From Spirodela intermedia (Eukaryota > Streptophyta > Magnoliopsida > Alismatales > Araceae), in the NCBI GenBank assembly GCA_902729315.2, contig LR746272.1, positions 12,263,827 through 12,327,826 of the forward strand: a DNA stretch of 64,000 nt, written 5' to 3'. Shown here in pieces: positions 1 to 12,700 of the stretch (position 1 is its first letter; every line of letters starts with the position of its first letter). Position numbers and translations under genes: made by a program. Under the pieces are notes generated by a model, which made no database searches, had not been told where the DNA came from, and saw only the letters and a program-made list of their open reading frames with translations.

Positions 1-214
1 GGAAAAAATATATACGTCGACGTTACTTAAAAGAGACACACAAAACCATTAGGAAAATTCAGTTAAAATAAGGAATGCGGTATGAAATAATGATATCATT
101 TCTGCTTCTAGAAGCTCAATAGAAATAAATAATATGAAACTCTCATGGAAACCGTAACCTAATACTCTCTGCAAAGTCACTCTCATAGATTTTGAGTCAG
201 GGTCATTACTTAAC

Positions 215-3200
215 CTTTGAACGATATGAGCTGCTTTTAACTTCAAAATTGATACTGCTCCTCGCTCTACAGCCACGGACAAGGGACTGCAACTTCACGA
301 TTCCCCACATACAGTTAAGTGTCGCAAGAGCTTGTCTCCGGGTTAAGTGTCCACGAACAAGGGCCTGCAGTCTGATGATGCCTTTCAGCGCACAAAATGC
401 CCTCCGAGCCTGCAGGAAAACTTAAGCATCAGTACTACATTCTTACTGATGTGAATGTGCATTTGATTAATGTGATTTATTAGGGTTCTCAAAGTTGACT
501 GCAAGCAACCCCTTACATTTTTCTGAATCCTGGAAGAACAAAAATCTTGCTACTTTCTTTCATGACTAAGCGGGGTAAAAGTTGAACACAGTGACTTGTA
601 GATGCAAGAGGCTAACTTTTACAAGGGTGTGGCAATTACATGTGGTGCTCATTAAAGAATGAGTAGATCAATAGAGCTGGAGAAGTACCATGCACGCATA
701 CATTTCTACTCATGCATCATAAATAAAAGTAACACATTAATCTGAAACAGAATAGATCATTACCAGGTAACCCCTAAATGCTGCTTGCGCCTTTATTGCG
801 GCTAGTTCTTCTCTAGATCTCTCAGAGTTAGTTGATGTGTTGACTGCTGGACAAACTGTTTCGCTCGAACCTTTTTGTTTGGATGACAGTATTTCCCCAC
901 CACCGTGTAGATCAGATGGAGCACCCTTTTGTAGCTTCGGATTCATTCCATTCCCATCGGTGATATTGGGAGCTTGCTCTGAAGTAACTCCTGAATCTAT
1001 CGTCGAAGTGGGCCCTTTCTCCCCATTCCAATCCTTGCTGTTTGCAGCCTTCTTCAAAGAAAATTGAAATATAAGTTTAAATCTGAATGTCGAGGAGTAG
1101 ATAATGAGTTACGGGAGTACCCAGACGTAATGAATGCCATAACATTGTGAAAAACTCTAGATAAAAAGAAAAGAAACTGAGCGTAAAGAAAGTTAAAAGA
1201 AAATACTGAACCATGTAAATATCAATAAATTCACACCTCGTGACCTCAACTAATCCACACCTGAATTAAGACGGGATTATGCTTCTAAGCAGAATCCAAA
1301 ACCAGCTCACCAGTTCAATTTGTTAAAGAAATTCTAACCGTGTAAAACTGCTTTCCTTTACTTTACTCCCAGCAATCTGTTATGCGTCAAACAAGAAACC
1401 ATGCATGAGTTCATATACAAGCATCCATAAATGTGTTGATCAAATATGTGCTTAAATTATTCTTGACCTTAGATCCCGCGGCCAACATCCACAGTATAAA
1501 TTACCCTCTACATCATAGAAATTATTAGTGCTCAAAGAGTCTAAGGCCATCTGTCCTCAAGGAAGGCTTGCATAAGCATCTAGGAAACAACATACGAAAC
1601 CGGCCACATGCTGATTCCTATTCTCATAAATGTAATCAAACAAGACTCTGCAGGCAATGTGAATGTTTGCCTTCCTTATTTCACTCTGCCGCATATTCTA
1701 TCTGCAGTTGCACAGGCCTATAGTACGTGAAGTATTTACAGAATGACGAAATGCTCTACTTCATTGCTAGGCGGCTGATTAACCACCCACTTACCTCAGT
1801 GTCAACAGTTAGTCTACCACTTTTCCAAAAGCTACGATCACCAACCAGAGGAAAATCATGATATTTGAATCTTACAAGTTTTTCTTAGTCTGATAGTGTC
1901 TGAATGTGTGCATCCAACACATCACGAAGTTATACAATTTAGCAGGAATATTTTGATAATTGGTTAGCATTCAAGCTGAACAAGTTGTATACATCAAATC
2001 CTTGTTAAGACACTCGAATAATACTACGTAAATCCTTTTACTTCGAACAGTCTGGCCTCAGAAAAAAAAAAGTACAATGTCATCATCATTCGCCGGAATT
2101 CAACAAATCAAAATTTCCTAATGTCGTCAATATATATATATATATATATATTACCTGCGTAAATGCTGGCAATTCGCTTATCACAAATTCTTACGTGTAT
2201 AGATGCAGATTTGAAACTTTAAAACATTTTTCAAGTGATCCAAGGTCATAAAAGTAAGAAAGATGTAGTTCGAACCATCACCATGTAATTAACATTTAAA
2301 TAAAATGTTACCAAAAACACATCCTAGACTTTTACAAATTCAGAAGAATTTTGCACAGCAATTGTCATTTGTTAGTTTTATAGAATTTTGAAATACCGAA
2401 TTTCAAAACTATTTTCTCTGATTTCTTAGTTTTATAGCATTTACATGATCCGTTGTCCCGATGATTTCTTAGTTTATAGTTTAAATCCGTCGTCCTGATG
2501 AGTAGAAGAATGACGAGTATGTTAAACAATTAGATTTAATGGTCACCTGAAATTAAAAGCTCCTTTTTGCATGTCTTACTGAACTAGAAACTTAGAGAAA
2601 ATTAAGAAACGAGAAGAAAAATGCATCTACCTGAATTATGCATATTATAACATATAATTAAACAGTTAAAAGGACAAGTGAGTCCAGTTCTCATTCACTT
2701 CTTTAAGGACAAAACACCACTAAATCGCTTGGAGAAGGATATGCGCAAATTTCATTTTGCATAAAGCAGAAAAACTACATAGTTAGTTGATGACTAAAAG
2801 AATAAAATAACAAAAGACACGAAAAAGGAAACCGATATCTATTTCATAGGAGACAAGATATGACTATGTGACGACATAAAATAACAATAATTGGGATTAG
2901 ATACTAGAATTGATTTTCAAAAAACCCAAATTTAGCAACGTAGAATGATGTTATAACATCTCAAATTGATAGGAGGTACTAGTACATTAAAAGGTTCAAT
3001 TCACAACACAAACGTCAAAAAAAAAATCAAATGAATGCTGAACGACTATCTGACTCGAATCAAACAGATAGAAAAACCACTTTAAGCTTGAGCTGCTAGA
3101 AATGCACGTGAAGTACAGATTCTTTGGTGACATGATAATTCCATACAGCACACAATGAATAGAAAATGACGGTTCTAATTTTCAAAGAGAGAAAATTGCT

Positions 3201-3463
3201 TAAAAAATAGGAAAGGATCAGCACAGACGCAGAGAGTGTCATAAAAATTAAAAGAATAACTGAGACATTAGTTGTATCATAATTTTAAAATATCAATAAT
3301 GGAAAATGTTAAGGAATTATTGATGACAAAAAAGTGAAGGAGAAATGCATAAATTCTATCGTTATGCCAAACTTACAGACGCCCTTCTTTTCGGCACACT
3401 TGATTTTGAAGATTTCTTCCCAAATAAGAATGTTTTGATCCATTTCCCAGGTGACTTTCCCAT
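215..3463 (-). CDS. IQD (IQ67-domain) calmodulin-binding protein, IQD30-32-like, 3' part missing
   Basis: Three coding exons are visible: 3377-3463, 764-1051 (or 1048) and 215-409, all joining in phase 0; later exons lie left of the window. Exon 1 starts with [20 protein letters not shown], the classic IQD amino terminus. Exon 2 is a variable linker ending in [16 protein letters not shown], and exon 3 continues [20 protein letters not shown] and then [21 protein letters not shown]. Together they form the IQ67 domain with its phase-0 intron in the conserved place. Family knowledge: IQDs are calmodulin-binding scaffolds on microtubules, the plasma membrane or in the nucleus. The [20 protein letters not shown] wording is closest to the IQD28-32 subgroup. 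The first intron is about 2.3 kb and AT-rich. The exon 2 acceptor is ambiguous by one codon. The gene family is certain; the subgroup is likely. Confidence 0.92.
2130..2151. repeat. (TA)n microsatellite in IQD intron 1
   Basis: About eleven uninterrupted TA units lie inside the long first intron of the IQD gene. No function is implied; it is likely to be length-polymorphic. Confidence 0.9.
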
Positions 3464-4790
3464 TATTCAAAATAAAAGACGCTATAATGCGCTGTTAAAT
3501 AGAACTCCCTGCATTAATTCAAATCAATTAGCAAAAGCTAAACATAACCACATTATTTTTTGCCTAAGCTAAGAACAGTGAGATGAGTGCATATCAGACA
3601 AATCGTCCACCGCATCCTTCTACAGATATGTCAAAATGGGCAATTTTCTCGATGAAAAAACATAAAAAAGCAAAATGGCTGCATTATTTACATCATAAAT
3701 AATAAATAGTTCCTGCATTCAAGTACAGGAAAAAATGCGATATTAAGTTCAAAATTGTTTAAAGGCACAAGAAAATTTTCTCCAACGCTAAGAACAGTGA
3801 AATAAGTGCAAATCAGACGAATCGTCCACTACGTTCTTCCACATATACGCTAAAAAGGACCCCTACCGATGAATAAACATAAAATGTCAAACGACTGTAT
3901 TATTTCAATCACAAAAAATTAATATTACTGAGACCTATCACCAACAAACCATAAAAAGATGGCGTAAATTGAAAACGGGAGTAGATCGACTGAAATCCTC
4001 GGAAATCCGAGAACGTTAACCGCGGTTCAGCTACAATACGACACAACTCTCAAAGATCTTACCAAACATCAAAATTTAAAGTAAATAAACTCAAACAACC
4101 ACAGTAAGGTGGCACTTCTCATACGGGCAACACGTAATACCATAACACAACTCGAAGTGGTTATTGTGCGCAGCAGAACTTTACGCGAGTAAGACTCCAT
4201 CTGATCCGTCACACCAAAAATAAAGTAATGTAGCACTCATAGAATTGAGCGGACAGTCTCCTCACCATAAGACAGAATCCAGGAGACTTCACGCAGATAG
4301 ACAACTATGCAGAAAGAAGAACGCTTACAGGACTATTTCAAAGATGCAAAGATGTACAGTCAAAAAACAGTCGGATCCTGAACACGGAGGCCCTTGAATC
4401 CGGACGAATGTACTAGAACGGAGAAAATAAACAAGGTGATAGAGAAGGAAAACCCACGGATCTATAACCTTTCCCGGACAGCAGTCTTCGAAACCCTAGT
4501 TTGACGCGCAGCCACCAAGCCAGCAGGACAACGGTATACCCTGCCACCGAGGATGATATAATCCGGAGAGAAGACGCAGCGGAGCAGCAGAGATCTGGAT
4601 TCTGGAAACCACTAACTGGCTTTGGAAATGAGAAAGAACAGAGAAGATGAGAAAAGCAGTGAAGGAAAAGGAGAGGAGGGGAGCGGAGTTGGCGAGTGAT
4701 GTGAGAGAGAAAGAGCCGACAGTGAGGCGGAGAAAAGCTCAGCAATGAAGTATGCCGGCGAGGGAAAAGCACAGCGGGGGGCCCTTTGCA
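3464..4790 (-). promoter_or_regulatory. IQD 5' leader and promoter region
   Basis: This stretch lies upstream of the IQD start codon on the minus strand and has no conserved coding content. Bases 4410-4780 are pyrimidine-rich on the minus strand, as in plant 5' leaders, and include a telo-box-like AAACCCTAG at 4491-4499 (plus strand). The leader may be spliced, because 3464-4400 is AT-rich and intron-like. The transcription start cannot be placed from sequence. Confidence 0.4.
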
Positions 4791-5029
4791 AATCCTTTCA
4801 TTTCAAACAACTCACTCTCTTTTCAATAAATCACAATTAAATTATATTTCTATACGGTATACCGCCTAAAGATTTATATTCTACTTAATATCCTTGAAAA
4901 ATACTGTCCTTATGCCCAGAAGGCCTTAGCTGACTTATCCGATGATTAGGTTAAAGAATAATTAAAGATTTAAAACAGGATTGATAAGTAATGTTCTTCA
5001 GACAAAACGGTTAACCTCGGTAAGTTTAC

Positions 5030-6950
5030 CTCCGTCAAACCTTCCGTTGGGCGCGTGCCGAGAACCACGGCGACTGGGGCGGGCTTTTTCAGAACTCAAA
5101 TCGATCGCGACCGTCGATCCGTCTGCTTATGGATTCCACCGTCCGGATTCTGTTCGGAAGCAGAGTGTCCACGTGGCACTCGACGCTCATAACGGCGTCT
5201 GAGCGATTAAAGTCGGAGCGGCGGGATGAACAGAGAAACACGGGGTGGGGCCTCCTCGGCCGACGGAAGACCTCAGCCGTGGATGAGACCATGCTCGAGG
5301 GGAGAGAGGAGGCCTATCTGCGGCGGATCCGAGGTCACGAGTGACCACCGGAGGGGCACTGGGCGATGAATGATGAGGCGTGCCCGATCTGGCCCCCACG
5401 GGGATCTCGCGGCGGTGGCGGTGGCGGTGGCGGTGGCGAGATAGACAAGTACAGCCGCGTTCTCCATCTTCCTGCCGACCGATGGTCCGATGGGAGTTCC
5501 GGAAGCACCCGACGTAGATGTCTCCTTCATCCTTCTTCCTCCCGTCACGATCCGTGAGATAGACGCATTGGATGATCATCAAGACCAGGCGGAAGGAAAA
5601 GATGCGACACTGCCATCACGCTCTGTCGGCGATTCGGTTGCCGGGGAATATCTTCCGAAGGGCAGCAGGTGGCTATCGCCGACGTAAGCGGCAGTCCCGA
5701 GGACGAGCGCGAATTGAAGGCGGAATGAAACGAAGAGCAAGCACGAGCAGGGGAGAAGATGCGGCAGGTAGTATCATCAGCCAACCATGAGACGGGGCCT
5801 TCAATTTTCCGAATATTATAAAGTATACTAGATATTGTCCTCTTGCATAAACTTAGTTTCTGAATATGAACGACTTTGTCGTAAAAAAAAGAATCGCCAA
5901 TATTTAAAATATTTATCCCTAATCGAGGTGGAATGATTAACATCTTCTGATAGCACGGAACCCCTTTCGCCAGGGTATGTATTCAAGCAGGGGCACGGGA
6001 GGAGAGACGTCGTTAGCAGCCAGGATGAGATGGAAGTCGCAATCGGGACCAGCAATAGTGGAGACAGTTGAAACGTCGCCGTCGCCGCCGCTAGGCAGCC
6101 GGGGGAACTCCCCGGGCCCCCTTGTTTCCCGGGCCGAGGTTTTGAACACCGTAGCTCGAGGGGCCTCCGCGGGATGCCGGCGGGGGAGGAGGTTGGTGGT
6201 GGAGTCGTCGGCGTCGTGATTCTGGCGTCGGTCGTGATCCAACTCTGCGCCCACCTTCCGATTTGATGGCTCAACTACAGCTATTCCGCTGTTGGTCACA
6301 CGTCCAGCCGTCGGTTGCCGATCGGATTGCTCGCGGGCCCCATGTCGAACCTAGTCAGAACTGCTGCATTGATGAGCGGAAATTAAAATTAAAATATTGG
6401 TGCCTAACGTTGACCTTACCGCCTGATGATTGCTTCCCCGCCAGAGCGAAAGGATTTGAAAATATGACAGAAACACGAACAGTGCCCGCCGGCCGGCCCC
6501 GGCGACGCCCGAGAGCCCGAGCCTCCAGCGCCGAAAGCTGGGCATCTGCCGTGTGGCAGCCACCAGAGCGGGGGCAGTCGTCACCAGTCTTGCACGTAGG
6601 CAACTCTGTATGTCATCGTCGGTCTCTCCATTCCCCTCCACCCCGCGTCATTTCTCCCGCGCGTTTGCCCCGTGCAGGTACGGTCCTGTTCGACGCATCT
6701 TCTTCGTCCTTTTTTATTTCGGTCCGACTGGAGCTCCTTTGTATATGATGCTGTCGGCATTATCCAAGCTTCTGGGCTCCGCGATGTGGCGTGGGGAGAG
6801 CCGGCGGCAGCGAACGCGTCAGATGGTTCCTTTTCCAGGAGGTAATTATTTCCTCGACTACGTTTTGCGACGCATTTCTTTGATGATTTCTTCTTATATG
6901 TCCCACTGCATCTGGTTTCGACAAATTACTGAGACACGGGTCAATTAATT
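5030..6950. other. GC-rich island without recognisable gene
   Basis: GC content rises sharply here compared with both flanks. Open frames exist on both strands (for example minus 5187-5582 and 5937-6299, plus 6263-6748) but overlap one another in conflicting frames. None gives a protein I recognise, and no frame links into a conserved exon chain. It could be a promoter/CpG-like region upstream of the divergent IQD gene, a non-coding transcript, or a decayed gene. No function is assigned. Confidence 0.4.
5411..5438. repeat. (GGCGGT)n short tandem repeat
   Basis: Four to five tandem GGCGGT hexamers lie in the GC-rich island. Read on the minus strand they give alternating His-Arg or Ala-Thr runs, which explains some of the long open frames there. 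Confidence 0.85.
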
Positions 6951-8150
6951 TACCATATTACTGTGGTGTCTTATCTTAGAAGTTCTGGTCTGTGCATCTG
7001 GTAGATAGTAGACAATGAAGGATATCCTAACACAAGTGAGACGAGATAAGGTAGAGAATCTGAGCGATGATGATTGTGGGAGGTTAGATTTGAAATTAGT
7101 CAATATCTTTCAATGACGCTTGATGAACTAGGTAACGGATAACATTTTCCAAGTTGATATTGCTATTAATCCGAATAATATATATGTATATTGTTTTGTG
7201 TCGGTCTCTTGCTGACAAGCGCATTTGAATCATAGATATCCAAAAATTATGTATTTTATAGCGAGAAACTTCGATATGTGTATGGTTTATAATTGATTTT
7301 ACAGATCAGTAGCATTAATCGACTATAGCAATGATCCATATTACTTTGTCACCAAGCATAATTTAATCTTATAAATTACCTAGGTTCTTCGTACTGATGA
7401 AAACATTATGAAACCCTTGTACGGGGACATGATCCACCTACCGATAGAACCCAATAACAACTTTTCTATCAAAATTCACAACCTTTGGCTTTGTAGTTCT
7501 CTCTAGATTACTTAAACTTGTTAGAGAGATAAAAACGTTCCATTAATGAAAGTGGGATCACCAGTTGTATTACCTAGTAAGTGCATGGGCACTGAAATAA
7601 CTATAATAGGATATAGAAGACATGAAAATAAAATTAGAAGAAGATTAGGGGACCAAGATTGATATAAATGGAATTAATAATCAGACGTTCTCAAATATTA
7701 GTAAAAATATATCTCTATGCAAAAAATAGTAACAGAGAGGAGTAAACATTGTACATATTTTATGGTTCTCTTGTCCATGCTAAATCAATCACATTACCTT
7801 TCCCTTCAAATGGTTTTCTTTAAATCATCTTATGAGCTCTAAATGGATGTCCCCACGTACCTAACATCAACAATTTATTTTGGATATTAAAGTTTTAAGA
7901 ATCAAATGGGCAATGATATGGACATTAAAATAGTGACCTAATGTAAGTCCTCAACTAAATTAGCTTGTATCATAGTTAACTTACATCTCACTTTGTTTGT
8001 GTACTAGGAATTCTATTATTTCTTATAGTTCTTGTTAACTCAAGCTGATGGGATCATCTGATCAAATCAAGAATTTTCCACTCAAGAAAGTCAACTCAAT
8101 TCAATGAAAAGATAGTCAACCAGATGTTCCACTTTTGAGGTCAACCCTTT
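6951..8150. other. AT-rich intergenic stretch
   Basis: No open frame of note, no RNA gene and no clear element end was seen. It probably consists of old repeat-derived sequence continuing into the LTR-like block to its right. Confidence 0.4.
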
Positions 8151-9960
8151 CAAGAAGAAGTGTAAGAATTAGGATTCTTCGACCTCAAAGAGTTCAACTC
8201 CAAGTCAACTGACGCCTTCCTCCTCTCTTAAAAGATTTAACATGGAATATTGGATCTAAGACCAATAGGTTCCTACCAGCAAGCAAGAGGATCCACCCAC
8301 AAAGAATGGCCCAACAAGAAAAAGAAAGAGAAGAAGAAGGAGGGAGATGAGGCTACGTCAATCTCATGTCCCTCCTCTTCTTAGGTGGGGCGTCGCTGCA
8401 ACCAAGAGACATCACATGACATCTCTTGAGAGATGGTGTCTCTTTTACCCATTTCCTCTCTTTCTCTCTCTATTTCGTGGAGAATCACCCCTCTCCTTTT
8501 CTCCTCTATAAATTCTAAGACTCATGTTGTATTTGGACGGTGATTTTGTTGAAATAATCAAGGATTATTCTTCTCACATCTTGGATTAGGATTTCCTTCT
8601 CTCTCATTCACCTCTTGGATTAGGGGCAATTTATTCTTCTTACCCTCTTGGATTAGGGGGACCTCCATCTCTTCCTCTTCACGTTGTCCTTGCCATCTGC
8701 CTCATTGCCACCATTCTGCTTCCTCCTCATCCACCTCCTTACCATCCGCCCCGTCGCTGCCACGCCCCTTCTTGCCAGCCACCTTGTCGTCCATTCTATC
8801 GCCAGCCCTTCCTTTCCTTTCTCCTGCCACCGCAGTAGTTCCACCTCTTCATTGCTCGTTCCCTGCCATCGTTCCGCCGCATCGTCATCCGCCCCGTCAC
8901 CGCCATTCCGCCTCCTTGCTATCTGCCTCATCGTCACCGTTCCTCTTCCTCCTCATCCGGCTCGTCAATGTTGTTCCGCCTCCTCCTCGTCTACCCCGTC
9001 GCCAGCCTACCGTCACGACTAGACCCCCTTCCGACCGTCCTCTCGTTGCGAAACCCTCTTCCCTTTTTTCTCTCACTATTGCCACCAATCGACTTTAGCC
9101 TCCCATCTTGACGAGACCGCCCTCTCTCTCTCTCCCGCCGACGCTATCTCATTTCCTCCCTTTTTCTCCCTCTACCCTTTAGTCAATATTTAAATTCACT
9201 CACGGTGCTCATCCTCACGAGAACCTTCTTTCTTCTCTCTCCCACCGTCGCCATGTACCTACCCCTCTCCTCTCATTTTTCTATCTTTTCTTTATTCTCT
9301 CCTGTCATCGCCACATACACCCGTCTCTTTTCTCTTCCCTCTCTTTCATTTTCATTTCTTTTCCATTGACTCTCATCATTCTTCCTTCCTATTTCACTTC
9401 TATCCAGCTCTTTCATTCTCAATTCCTCCTCTGTGCCCTTAATATTATTTTTTTCTATTTTCTAATAATCTTGAGAATCACTCAAGATCCGTATATCTTT
9501 TGTCATTAGAGTCAAGAAAATCAATCAAGAATCTCCTTTGACAAAGTATGTTGATTTCAATTATTTTTGTAGAGTGATTCTTATTTTATTTTCTTGCTCC
9601 TTATAGGAATTGAGTGAACCATAGGATAACCCCTCTCTTGTACCTTTTATCAATGATCCTAACACCTCTACTTGGAACTCTATTTGAACCTTTGAAAGTT
9701 TAGTTCTTTTCAAGTAATTAGGATCTTAATTCTTTTAAATCAATCAGATTAGCTTACCTACAATCTTCCTTACTTAGCCAAAGATAATTCTAAATCTCAA
9801 CTTTCTTTTTGGTACTGATATTTCTCTTTGATCTCATATTACTAGCATTATCATGACATCAATTTTATCAAAAATCATACTCCAAATAGTTAATATTTTT
9901 TTTTTACTTTGTGACTATTTTCTTAACACAAGTAATTAATTATCCTTAATGTTAGAAATG
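8150..9960 (+). mobile_element. LTR-like block A (diverged gypsy-type LTR)
   Basis: This block is collinear, with many substitutions and indels, with the block at 12060-13500. Shared landmarks in order are a TATA-like TATAAAT (8507-8513), repeated CTCTTGGATTAGGGG phrases (about 8620-8660), the phrase GGGGGACCTCCATCTCTTCC, a pyrimidine-rich GTCGCC minisatellite, a TTCTTCTCTCTCCCAC phrase, and a tail with 'gatcctaac' and 'aagtaatta'. The layout suits an LTR with promoter and leader. What follows (9960 onward) has no gag or pol, so this may be a solo or separated LTR. The ends are approximate because no target-site duplication was identified. Confidence 0.6.
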
Positions 9961-12060
9961 CCCACACCATCCTAATGATGAATAATCTAATCCTCAAATC
10001 AACCTTTAGATATTGGAGTTGATTAAAGTGCTAAACGAGATCATGGTTAGTGACATCTAGATTTGGCCATAGTGTTTAGTGGATGTTTGTTCAACACTAG
10101 TGGCCTAATCTTACATGATTTTTTACTTACATTATTTGATAACAATGAAGCCCATTTATTTGCTCATTTGGTTGAACATATATGATGATGGTTGAACATT
10201 AATTTATTTTATAATCTATTCAATTTTCCAGAAAAAATGAATACAATGTGTGTACTTCTTATTAGTGGGTACTTGAGTTTCTACATTTTTTTAGCTTTGT
10301 CCAAGTTTTTACCAATTCTTGCAACTCCTTTCAAGAATAAAGGAAAGCATAGAATGTTATACTTATGTTCTATTCATAAATGTTTGTTTGTATATTAATA
10401 ATATATTAGTCAATAATAACTCACCTAGAAGGTAAAAGGAGAACTAGGATAGTCATTTTTTGATATTTATTCATTTTAAGTTGCATTTGAGAATGTTGTC
10501 AATTGGATTTGATTGACTAAGAGGTCATGTTTCTTTGAGTTCACGAGGCAAATGAATATGAATCTATGACCCCTATGGTTTAATTAGACTCTAATTGTGG
10601 GTATTTTTTGGGTTTGAATCTCCAACACATAAAATAATTTCAGTAGGTTGTGTCACAAGACCATATGATTTCACAAAATAAATAAATATATAACCTCAAA
10701 AGAATCCCACATAGTACAATGATCCGAGCTTTCTAAATATTTACCTAAACTTCAAATTAGAATTGTTTAACTTACAACCTTATCATATTACAAGCAAAAT
10801 AACAAAAATCTACATGACTAAGTATTTTCCATATACTTGAATCTTGGTAGCACTCTCAAATACAATTAAGAAGTTACTTGCTGGAAAATGAAAGAAAATG
10901 AACTTGAAACTTTTGACAAGTCATAATATTGTCAGCATACAATAATGTAATATATGACAAGGCACTATATTATAATACAACTTAATATAAATTCATGTAT
11001 TAATACGTATATATATTGTCCTTAAACATTGTTTAATGTATTGACATACAGACTTTTAACTAAGTTTTAACCAAATTTGATCATCTTATTCAATTTGCAC
11101 TTTCTTTACCACCTTTTCTTCCCTCATTCACCATCACATAGCTTGTGTTTTGAATCGATTGAGTAGCCTCTTCCTCTTGAAGTCATAGGTGAACCTAATT
11201 ATTTAGAAATAGTAATGCTACAACCACAATCATTCGAAGTTTCATTTTTATTTAATGTAGTTGAAAAGTGAGGCTCAAAATGGATTAATTGACTTTTTGA
11301 CCATCTGTATATTGCCAATTAGATGAGCACACAAAGGTCTACCAAACCTTGCAAAATTACCTTTAATATCAGCCCATTTCTGATGTTGAACTCAAAGGGT
11401 GACAAACCATGCACCTTAAGAGTGATTTACTCTTTGTATTTGATTTATGAGACACATTAGTGAGTTGTGTTCATCCTAAATGGGCCACATCATTTAAAGC
11501 TTATTGAAACCTTATCAATTGAAGTGATCTAGCCCAGTAATGGAGCCATACCAAGAGTCATGTGAACTAGACAGGAGTATGGTGGATCTTGCCAAACAAG
11601 CGGCATAAGAGGTAGGCGCATCTAATAGCAACACACATGACAACCTTAGGAACTAACACTAATGGATTGCGTCAAGTACTGTGTTTCATCGAATCTAGTT
11701 AGATCAATACCTAATGACCAATCTATCAATGGTCATGAAATGGTCCTCACAACACTAATGGACCAAGGCTATATGAAGGACCTGACGTGTCAAGAAGAGG
11801 GGGAGGAGGATTTGGAAGAACTCTCATCAAAGTAGGAGAATTGCCATCTCGTACTGATAACTCCAAGACTGACAAGGTCTTGGTCCCTTATTCTACCCCC
11901 TTCTTTGTGCTCTTGTGCCTTTGCCAAGTGTTATTTTCTCTCTACTTCACGACGTATTTTTGTCTGTAATTTTGTTTCGATACCTTTGTTTAGGAATTAA
12001 TTTGTATAAACATGTTTCTTTTGAGCAATTGGTGTGTTTATTGGCAATTGACTCAAAGGG
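9961..12060. other. AT-rich repeat-derived stretch between the LTR-like blocks
   Basis: No recognisable coding exon is present. Short open frames at 10192-10398 and 11787-11969 have no family signature. The stretch could be the internal part of a non-autonomous element bounded by blocks A and B, or unrelated old insertions. Confidence 0.35.
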
Positions 12061-12322
12061 TCGTCATCAATTAATGTCAGAGTTAGACCCCCACTCTTAT
12101 GAGGACCAAACCCACCGATCCTAAGCTCAACTCCTTAGAGAAAGTGATAGAATCAACATGAGAGCTCATTCCCTTAGGTGGACCCACGAGGAAGAAGAAG
12201 GAGGAGAAGAGCCCACGTCCCCAATGCACCCCTTCTCCCCTAAGGAAGGCGTATCTCCCTCCAAGAAACACCGTTTGACATCCTTTGGGAGGGGATGTCT
12301 CTAATTACCTTCCTCTATTTCC

Positions 12323-12330
12323 TATAAATA
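12323..12330 (+). promoter_or_regulatory. TATA box of LTR-like block B
   Basis: TATAAATA sits in an otherwise pyrimidine-rich LTR-like block, and a matching TATAAAT is found at 8507-8513 in block A. The position before the leader-like segment suits an LTR promoter. Activity is unknown and improbable in so decayed an element. Confidence 0.45.
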
Positions 12331-12487
12331 GTCAATCTCAAGAATACTGAAAAAAGAAAGTTGAAATTGAATTTAAAATCAAGAATATTCGTGTTATCTC
12401 TCTCACCTCTTGGATTAGGGGTATCTTCTTCTTCTCGCCCTCTTTGATTAGGGGGACCTCCATCTCTTCCTCTTCACGTCGTCCTTG

Positions 12488-12700
12488 CCCTCTGCCCCAT
12501 CGCCACCATTCCGTCTTCTCGGTATCTGCCCCGTCGCCGCCATCCCGTCTCCTTGCCGTCCGCCTTGTCGCCGTCACTTTCCTTCTCGCCAGCCACTTTG
12601 TCGCCATCGTCCCGCCTCCTCGCCATCCGCCCTGTCGCCACCACTCCGGCTCCTTGCTGTCCATCCTGTCGCTGCCATTTCATCTCCTCGTCGTTGCAAA
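12488..12700. repeat. Degenerate ~34-bp minisatellite in block B
   Basis: About six head-to-tail units follow the pattern CCCYGTCGCCRCCAYYCCGY then CTCCTYGCCRTCCG, with period close to 34 bp. A related run is present in block A at about 8690-9010. Because the unit is pyrimidine-rich and almost free of stop codons in several frames, it generates long spurious open frames on both strands. Confidence 0.7.

Noticed and set aside
6263-6748. Possible protein of 161 residues in the GC-rich island
   Set aside because: Composition is random-like, it conflicts with minus-strand frames of similar length and has no recognisable motif.
8653-9098. Open frames on both strands rich in Pro/Ser/Arg
   Set aside because: They arise from the stop-poor GTCGCC minisatellite and pyrimidine tract; the same happens at 12338-12814.
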